Shown piece after piece: positions 57,636-64,000 of a stretch of DNA of 64,000 bases. Position 1 is the stretch's first letter, and each line of letters begins with the position of its first letter. The notes under the pieces were generated by a model, which searched no databases, had not been told where the DNA came from, and was given only the letters and a program-made list of their open reading frames with translations. A program made the position numbers and the translations under genes. Location of the stretch: the NCBI RefSeq assembly GCF_905404315.1, contig NC_066288.1:10006501-10070500 (forward strand). Direction: 5' to 3'. The stretch comes from Leptidea sinapis (taxonomy: Eukaryota; Arthropoda; Insecta; Lepidoptera; Pieridae).

Positions 57636-58292
57636 GTGTAGTCATTGATACATTGACAGATGACGGCTATAATCTTGTAAAAAAACGGAGATAGCCGAAA
57701 TCCACTACGTTTGAAGCAACTGTTCGCTTTCAAACATAACCGGATTATACTTCATCGCCAATCGCCATACTGTAATTACTACTATTTCAAACTTATCTCA
57801 AACCACTGCACGGTTCATACTAAACTAAATTTCAATTTTTACGTAGGCAGTCCGCCTCTTATTACGAAGTATTAACATCCTCTTTGATAATAACAAAATA
57901 TCTACCTACCTACCTACACAATTTAATTTGTTTTTTTTGTTTGTTTCATGTACGTAGCGGTCCGACAACTGTACTCAGGTAATTTGATTTTATTTGTTAA
58001 TTTTATGTACTTAGATTTACACAAAATGTCAATAACATTGCACGTAATAACAGAATTGTTATCAATAAATATGAATTAAAAACACACCATTGAGGTTAAG
58101 TAGAGCGCGACATTCAGTTTCACGTAAGTACTTCGTATCTACATATATCTTTGTTTTCATAATAATATGTTCAGGTTAGATTTGTTTTTCCGCTGAATAA
58201 TTTAAAATAACATCATAAGAAATTTATGCCATGTTACAAGGTTCTAGTTGTTATATTGACTGACTTAGTACCTAACCGGCGTGTGTCATGGA
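57636..58292. other. AT-rich spacer with a (CTAC)n run
   Basis: A short CTACCTACCTACCTAC run lies near 57903. Nothing else recognised. Confidence 0.5.
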
Positions 58293-58600
58293 TTTTTTTT
58301 ATGAAAATAAGGAACGAGACGAGCAGGAAGTTCAGCTGATGATAATTGATACCCTACCCATTACAATGCAGTGCTGAGGATTCTTGAAAAACCCAAAAAT
58401 TCTAAGCGGCACTACAATTGCGCTCGTCACCTTGAGACATAAGATGTTAAGTCTCATTTGCTCAGTAATTTCACTAGCTACGGCGCCCTTCAGACCGAAA
58501 CACAGTAATGTTAACACATTACCGCTTCACGGCAGAAATAGGCGCCGTTGTGGTACCCATAATCTAGCTGGCTTCCTGTGCAAAGGAGCCTCCCACTGGT
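58293..58600 (-). repeat. SINE-like family A, copy 19
   Basis: Full-length, reversed. It starts with a T8 run (the A-tail) then ATGAAAATAAGGAACGAG, and ends AAAGGAGCCTCCCACTGGT. A few bases are lost around the hairpin (GCAGTGCTGAGGATTC). Confidence 0.93.
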
Positions 58601-58703
58601 GTATCGAAAGTAGATTTATATTATTATGTGTAAAGTGAAGGTTCTCTTATTCGTTGAGTTTCCACTTCTTACTGCCGTATCTGGTGATTAAAAATTATTT
58701 GAT

Positions 58704-58822
58704 GAGTTTCTTGGGCCCATTAGTCTCAGGTCCGAAGCTTACATTACATAATTGGGCGGTAGTTTTGTCGTTCAATAAGTGATTTTAAATCTAATTTGAA
58801 TAAAAATATTTGAATTTGAATT
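58704..58822 (+). repeat. 3' UTR tail of a Jockey-like LINE
   Basis: The block GAGTTTCTTGGGCCC ... GGCGGTAGTTTTGTCG ... AATAAAAATATTTGAATTTG matches, in forward orientation, the reversed tails at 23435, 33904, 37010 and 49804. Only the non-coding end is present. Confidence 0.8.
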
Positions 58823-59442
58823 CACAGCAATATTACACACATTTATTATTCAATACATTTATACATATTGAAATAATTATATATATACCGAATGATTACC
58901 TAATCAAAGTAAGTTTAGTATTTTGCTAGATAGATAAATTAAATATTAATAAGACAGTCATAACTATAAAGAAGTATGCTATCGGTACCTACTTTATGTC
59001 TAACAAGACGTAAGTCTTAATCGCAATGAGGTACAAAATCGTTATTTAAAGTTTTACTGAACGAATTACATAAATGGACTTACCTATCAGCTGTCAGATA
59101 ATTCGCGAGAAAAGTCTAATTAAAAACATGAGTCCGACGAGGTGGGACTTTGACACAAGTTGAATGCATTGAAGGCGCAAAGAAAAACGAATAAAAAGTT
59201 TCCGAAATTTTGCCGAGTTTCCCAGCCGTCTGAATGAATGCTTGAGAGGCTGTTAAGGATTTTGTTAATTAAGAGAGTTTGGGAGATGCCGTGCGTGCGG
59301 GGGATCGGGGCCGTAATTAATATCTAATCTGGTCTCCTTGAACTTGCCGCTAATGTTATTGAAGTTATTGCTTTTCATATTAGTCGTGTACTAGTTATTT
59401 ATGCAATTGTTGTACAATAAGGAGTATTTAAAAAAATATCAT
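58823..59442. other. Unannotated stretch with a moderately GC-rich, TAATTA-containing patch
   Basis: 59180-59400 is richer in GC and mixes GTAATTAATATC with CCGTGCGTGCGGGGGATC. No repeat family or frame is recognised. It may be a conserved non-coding element, but this is only a guess from composition. Confidence 0.3.
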
Positions 59443-59590
59443 AATATGAATCCTCTGCAAAAGATTCTGAAACAGTTAGCTTACTGGTAACATTAAAAAA
59501 GCCAGTCCTAGTAACCATTACCTCATCCAAACGAGTGTTGTAATGTTGTTATAGAATCTTTAATAGAAGATTTAAACATGGGTGTGGATA
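59443..59590. mobile_element. Hairpin MITE, copy 4 (internally deleted)
   Basis: Left part reads ATGAATCCTCTGC then AAACAGTTAGCTTA; the right end is AAACATGGGTGTGGATAAA. The central CCAAACGAGTGTTGTAATG is present, but its mirror arm is missing. This places it with the copies at 12678, 51622 and 57567. Confidence 0.7.
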
Positions 59591-60067
59591 AAAGAAATAA
59601 TAGCGAGTGTAGAATAACATAATTCGTATTTAATATTTTAGTATGTTTCTAATCTTGCTGAGTGAGTTTTTCTGACTTCCATCAATTTCCCCCTATTTTC
59701 AATAGATCCTCGATTCATCGAACACACTTTCTATCAGGTTGTTCTAGCTTTAAGTCTCCGCTCAATCATCCGTGCTAACTAGGGTGTTGTAACACCGAAC
59801 CATTATTTAATAACAGCCTTCAGTTTTTCATTTCATAAGTATTATAATGTATAAGTAATTAATAACTTTGTTGACTCTCCACTCCTACTTAGTCGTATTT
59901 GCTTCAAATGTCCAACAATAGGTCATCGCTACCCAAATCCAATATTTTTTGTGCCATCCTTCCTATTAATGTTATAAATGTGAAAGTTTGTATGTCTGGA
60001 TGTATAATATAGGTAATGTAATGTAATAACATATAGGCTATAATTTATAAAAATATTGTGTGAATTA
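59591..60067. other. AT-rich stretch with a short dispersed-repeat end
   Basis: At about 59965-60000 the sequence TATTAATGTTATAAATGTG is the reverse of the 3' end of the dispersed repeat at 29685-29860. Otherwise nothing recognised. Confidence 0.45.
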
Positions 60068-60378
60068 TCTATACATTGAAATAAAATTGGAGTGTCTGTT
60101 TGTAATATTGAAATAACCGTTTTTTACTAAATGTATATTATGAATACATATATACGTACCGTATATGACCTAAAATAACATTTTTTACAATTTTTCTCTG
60201 TCTACCTGTCTGTCTGTCTGTTTGTTCCGTCTAATCCGGCGACTTTTATTGGCAGGTAGCTGATGTAATAAGGAGTAACTTAGGCTACGTTTATTTTAGA
60301 AAAATAAAGCAATGTCCAATAACGGTCTAACTCTAAAAATAATTTAAATGGCAAAACAACGTTTGCCGGGTCAGCTAG
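60068..60378 (+). mobile_element. Non-autonomous Helitron (about 311 bp)
   Basis: Starts TCTATACATTG after an A and ends GCCGGGTCAGCTAG before a T. This is the TC...CTAG end pattern with A/T insertion expected of Helitrons. Inside are the CTGTCTGTCTGTCTG run and the GGCAAAACAACG stretch before the end that I recognise from lepidopteran Helitrons. No coding capacity. It shares its 3' end with the copy at 3826-4189. Confidence 0.75.
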
Positions 60379-60625
60379 TTCTTTATATTTATTGTAAGAA
60401 TAGATTTCTGATCAGAGCTTGCAGAACAAACAATGAATGTTGTAACCAAATAGACATATTTCAATGTACTATGTACGATTTTGTCTTTCGTTAAAAAATT
60501 TGGTACCTAAAGGTTATTTTTGTATCGGTATGTTAATTTGTTCTTTAAAGTTTTGTTTTTTTTGTAATTTTTTTTTGAATAAGTAAGTCTTAAAACTTCA
60601 CTATGTAATAAGCATCGTAAGGAAC
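60379..60625. other. AT-rich spacer
   Basis: Nothing recognised. It separates the Helitron from family A copy 20. Confidence 0.5.
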
Positions 60626-60930
60626 TTTATTTATGAAAATAAGAGACGAGCAGGGCGTTCAGCTGATGGTAATTGGTACGCCCTGCTCATTACAATGCAG
60701 TTCCGCTCAAGATTCTTGAAAATCCCCAAACATTCTGGGCGGCACTACAACTGCGCTCGTCACCTTGACACATAAGATGTTAAGTCTCATTTGCCCAGTA
60801 ATTTCACTAGCTACGGCGCCCTTCAGACCGAAACACACTAATGCTTACACATTACTGCTTCACGGCAGAAATAGGCGCCGTTGTGGTACCCATTATCTAG
60901 CCGGCATCCTGTGCAAAGGAGCCTCCCACA
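60626..60930 (-). repeat. SINE-like family A, copy 20
   Basis: Near full-length, reversed. The T-rich start is the A-tail of the element, and the last bases GGAGCCTCCCAC are its 5' end. It lacks the final TGGT seen in other copies. Its hairpin arm is TTCCGCTCA rather than GTGCCGCTCA. Confidence 0.9.
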
Positions 60931-62464
60931 TTGTTTTGGTTAGTGTAATATTTATTGTTTATCATACCTTTATGTAATATAAATAGCTGTAAGTTTCCTT
61001 ATAAATATAAATAAATAAAAATTCTAAGTTTACTTACAAGTAGTACCTAGTTTCCAAACTCACACATTGGCCGCCTCCAGCCACCGACCGTTACTACAGC
61101 GAGCCTTTATTTATTACTCCGGCTGAGTAAGCCCAACTCGTCATATAAGACGTTCCAGAAATTCATTTTATTTTGGGTTCGTCAATAAAGAATCACATTA
61201 AATTTCAATCTGTCGGATGTCGTGTCGTTTCTCAGCGCGTGTTGAACATTACCAATTAGCGTCGCGGTTGGCAGAGATTGGCAATTTGAACGTACTCAGC
61301 CAATCTCTGGAACCAACTTCACAGATATTTCATTTTACAACGCAACTCATACACTATATAACTCATACGTTCAGTTGTGTCGCATCGGGGCACAGAGTAA
61401 CGATATCAGCTATAAGTCACTAATTCTAAACAACTAGTTCCGCAACTTATCGGTAAGGCGAGTAATGTTCCAAACAATTGATATTAAATAAAATAAAATT
61501 GTTACTTCAGGGTTCTTATAAATTTAGTGGCCGTTAAGTTTGTTATCGAATTTGTGACACTTCTGATAAGTAACCACCGAGTGGTCCCGCAAGCTCATTC
61601 AACTCTTTCTAGTGAATCTTCCGTGATAGTGGTGGTCTTAGAAATAACAGCTTTTTAAAGCTGCAGTTAGTTAATAACGTGAAGTTAACCGAAACTCTAA
61701 AGAATGACTAGCCATTCAACTAACCTTCAGCTTAATTTAAGATAATGTTATGTTCCTAGTCACACAGTCAGTAAACACTAAAACAACGCCTCGCACCATC
61801 CTTACCCCTTACCATCCCAACTTACAGAAGACCTATGGTTCCGGAGTTAAAGACTGAAATATTTGTACTATGTGATATCAAAAATGTGAATTTGCGAGGA
61901 GAACGCCACTCGCAAATAAATGTAATAACATGCTGGTTGGCGAAGATTGCCGACGATTGCCGATGATTGTCGAAGATTGGCCGCTGATTGGCTCGTCACT
62001 GAGACGCCGAGCTTCTCACCCGACACCTCGCTCCGGTTTATTCAATTTCAAGTTATCGATGACGACGTTATCTATTCTGTATTCAGTTATATTCTGTTTG
62101 AGGAACTGAGTTTCCTATCGTCTCGAATAAGTGCCTCTGGATGATATTGACCGTGGGTACCTACTAAGTAATTTCAATTGGAAACAGTCCTTCAGAACAC
62201 AAATACACGGGTCCATTTTGAGTCCAATTTTAAGACAAAGTAATCATTATAGGATTCTGTAATCGATCCTTATTATATCACCGAACTGGTCACAATCGCT
62301 CCAGCCGCTTCTAAAAAGAGCAAAAATAAAGAAAAATAACAAAAACATAAAATAGTTTTTATGGTAGACTGGAGTGTGTTCATTGATTTTCATTCACTAA
62401 TCTGTTATTTAAGTTTGAGCTTCTTAATGTTAAATAATAATAATAGCCTTTAATAACAATCTTT
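60931..62464. other. Unannotated stretch with a 10-bp minisatellite
   Basis: No gene recognised. It holds an inverted pair (GCAGAGATTGGC / GCCAATCTCTGG) around 61270-61310 and four 10-bp units of the type CGANGATTGC at 61941-61980. The rest is AT-rich and unremarkable. Confidence 0.5.
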
Positions 62465-62858
62465 TCATAGTTTTCGATTTACATTTAGTTTGCAGTAGAC
62501 ATCGGCACAGATTGTTTTGCTTTCGCATAGGCCTCCCCCAGGCTCTTCCACTGTTCTCGGTCATGACATGATCTGCTCCACGTCACACCAGCGGCATCTT
62601 TTAAATCGTCGCTCCATCTACGACTCGGTCTCCCTCTCTGTTTTTTCCTTCTCTAGGATACCATTCTATGTTACTATTTTGGCCCATTTTTCTTGTTTGC
62701 CTCTTATTAGGTGTCCTGCCCATTGCCATTTGAGTTTACTAACAGTTTGTGATATGTCTGCAATGTTTGTCCTTTTTCTTATTTCTTTTAAGTTTATTCT
62801 ATCGCTTTTCTTAATCCTTAGTATACTTCTTTTTATGTTATGGTGCTCCCACATTGCC
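62465..62858 (-). pseudogene. RTE-type LINE relic, C-terminal part of the reverse transcriptase protein
   Basis: The minus strand encodes KLKWQWAGHLIRGKQEKW and then, after a frame change near 62666, a stretch ending WSRSCHDREQWKSLGEAYAK. Both are hallmarks of the C-terminus of lepidopteran RTE-like endonuclease-reverse transcriptases. The end is followed by AATAAAGG-like sequence and a short (TTA)n run near 62435-62455, as expected of an RTE 3' tail. The frame break and the loss of everything upstream show a dead, 5'-truncated copy. The Harbinger element seems to begin right beside it. Confidence 0.8.
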
Positions 62859-62955
62859 GTTAGAAAATGTTTAATAACGTTAGTAAACATTTGTTAGCAA
62901 ACATTTAATCACAAATAAATTTTCATGTTAGAAAATGTTTAGTAATGTTAGTAAA
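62859..62955. repeat. 29-bp direct repeats near the left edge of the Harbinger element
   Basis: GTTAGAAAATGTTTA begins two 29-bp copies, 62859-62887 and 62927-62955, differing at 2 positions. Between and after them lie further AAACATTT / AAATGTTT pieces. They sit between the end of an RTE LINE relic and the MADF gene, where the transposon's terminal or subterminal repeats should be. TAAGGGTGATGGCGGG at about 62986 would fit a 3-bp TAA target plus a G-rich Harbinger end, but the other end is outside the window, so the boundary is not proven. Confidence 0.5.
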
Positions 62956-63135
62956 ATGTGTTATCTTTTGTTTGTAAACATTTTATAAGGGTGATGGCGG
63001 GATAGGCGGTGCGGTGCGGTGGGGGTTAGAGTACGCAGGTCGCTGCGCGTGGTGTCTCGCTTGTCAGTTCCTTTGTGTCAGCGTGCATCGCTGTGCGTGT
63101 GTATTAGTGGTTGCGCGTGCGCCAAGCAATAAAAT

Positions 63136-63498
63136 ATGTCCGGTAATTGGAATAACGATGATGTTTACAAACTGATTGAAATGTTTCAAGCAAGAGAAGT
63201 ACTATGGAACACGATGTCAGAGAGCTACAAAGACCGAAATAAAAAACACGATGCTTGGATGGAAATTGCCAGTGAATTTAATATGGATAAAAAAGTAATT
63301 GAAAAAAAGATTCGATCACTCGTAGGTCAATTTAACCGAGAATGTAAATCTAATAAATCTGGTGCAGGAGCTAATGAGTCAAGTAAATGGTTTGCATTTA
63401 AAAAACTCATGTTCCTTAAAGGCAAAAATATTCCAAGTTTAACTGTCGATGGAGGGTTGCAGGTGAGTTTTATTTTAACGTCTTTTAATAATATTTAG
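63136..63498 (+). CDS. MADF/Myb-SANT-like DNA-binding protein, probable Harbinger accessory gene
   Basis: The ATG at 63136 opens a 120-codon frame. Residues about 4-90 look like a MADF/Myb-like three-helix DNA-binding domain. NWNNDDVYKLIEMF starts helix 1, VLWNTMSESYKDRNKKHDAW carries the usual LW...Y.D...AW spacing, and KKIRSLVGQFNREC is the recognition helix. Harbinger elements usually carry such a protein, which brings the transposase to the DNA and into the nucleus. At 63461-63468 the sequence reads AG then GTGAGT, a strong splice donor, so the true exon probably ends at 63462 and the last 12 codons to TAG at 63498 are intron read-through. A second exon is not identified; if it exists it lies past the oppositely oriented transposase. 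Start choice: first ATG, A at -3, just after a GC-rich stretch. It could instead be a host MADF gene, but the neighbour favours the transposon. Confidence 0.75.
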   Translation: MSGNWNNDDVYKLIEMFQAREVLWNTMSESYKDRNKKHDAWMEIASEFNMDKKVIEKKIRSLVGQFNRECKSNKSGAGANESSKWFAFKKLMFLKGKNIPSLTVDGGLQVSFILTSFNNI

Positions 63499-64000
63499 AT
63501 GCCCAGTCCAAAAACCCTTCATTTGAAAAATATTCTGCGAATTCTTTTCTTATTTCTTTCCCATCATCTGTCAGGGATTCACATGCTTCAAGTGGTGTTA
63601 ATTGCTGCTGTTCTAATCTCCATTGTCCATCGATACGTGTACCAGTTACTATGTCATCTCCATCATAGTATTGAGATGGAGCGTAAATCATGCTCGATTC
63701 AGTTTTTCTTATAAAATTATGCAGTAGCACGCATGTCATAATTAAAGTAGTAGTTTTTTCTGGATCTAATAATATTGTAGTTCGTAAAACTCTAAATCTG
63801 GCTGACAAAATCCCAAATGCGTTCTCTACTGTTCTCCTCGCACGACTCAGTCTATAACTGAAGATTCTTTCCTTAGAATTGCTATCCTGTGGTCCTGGAA
63901 AAGGTTTTAATAAGTGTTTTTGTAAAGGGAACGCATCATCTGTTACGAACACATAAGGAAGAGGTTTGTTTCTGCCTGGTAGTGAGCTGTCACTGGGTAT
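63485..64000 (-). CDS. PIF/Harbinger transposase (HARBI1-like, DDE_Tnp_4), 3' part
   Basis: Cut-and-paste transposase; the family acts in the nucleus on its element's ends with a Myb/MADF-like partner. The minus-strand frame is open from the window edge to TAA at 63485, giving 171 visible codons. Near the start of the visible part is VTDDAFPLQKHLLKPFPG, which fits the second catalytic Asp of the DDE_Tnp_4 fold. About 37 residues on is RRTVENAFG, with the Glu of the triad (near 63825). It is followed by a typical helix (ILSARFRVLR) and LIMTCVLLHNFIRK, common in HARBI1-like proteins. The first Asp and the N-terminus lie beyond 64000. No frameshift or stop is seen, so the copy may be young. It ends only 22 bp from the splice donor of the convergent MADF gene. 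The family call is from recognised motifs, not a search. Confidence 0.88.
   Translation of the reverse strand: MPSDSSLPGRNKPLPYVFVTDDAFPLQKHLLKPFPGPQDSNSKERIFSYRLSRARRTVENAFGILSARFRVLRTTILLDPEKTTTLIMTCVLLHNFIRKTESSMIYAPSQYYDGDDIVTGTRIDGQWRLEQQQLTPLEACESLTDDGKEIRKEFAEYFSNEGFLDWASKYY

Overview
This window is eukaryotic nuclear DNA, AT-rich and crowded with repeats. It is most likely from a moth or butterfly (Lepidoptera). That call rests on recognising repeat families typical of lepidopteran genomes: RTE-, Jockey- and CR1/Jockey-like LINE 3' ends, Helitrons ending in GGGTCAGCTAG, tRNA-derived SINEs and a hairpin MITE. No species can be named from the sequence. There is no operon structure, rRNA or CRISPR array. 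The longest reading frame closed within the window is about 155 codons, and most short open frames are chance or lie inside repeats.

Layout. The left half (1-33 kb) is non-coding DNA with scattered LINE relics (RTE at 6.6-7.1 kb and 33.2 kb; Jockey-like at 14.3-15.1 kb and 23.4 kb; CR1/Jockey-like at 12.1, 17.1, 20.3 and 29 kb). It also holds a Helitron at 3.8 kb, a MITE at 12.7 kb and a 125-bp tandem duplication at 30.6 kb. The middle (33-43 kb) has an inverted pair of tRNA-derived SINEs, a 30-bp-arm palindrome next to a structured repeat, and a head-to-head pair of a second tRNA SINE. The right half (43-63 kb) holds GC-rich unannotated islands, further LINE and MITE copies, and an RTE LINE carrying a nested insertion flanked by a 14-bp duplication. 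Across the whole window one roughly 310-bp SINE-like family occurs 20 times and makes up about 9 % of the bases.

Genes. The best protein-coding evidence is at the right edge. A MADF/Myb-like DNA-binding protein (63136-63462, then a splice donor) faces, tail to tail, a PIF/Harbinger-type transposase that runs off the window (64000 back to 63485). Together they form the two-gene kit of a Harbinger DNA transposon. For the host, only weak candidates appear: a 54-nt symmetric exon at 39971-40024, a 97-nt exon at 54336-54432, a possible minus-strand first exon near 22105-22148, and an unidentified 99-codon open frame at 28559-28858. The rest is probably intronic or intergenic, with GC islands that may be regulatory. 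I see no clear new biological system. The most interesting leads are the abundant SINE-like family with its internal hairpin, the hammerhead-like core at 40.6 kb and the structured inverted repeats.
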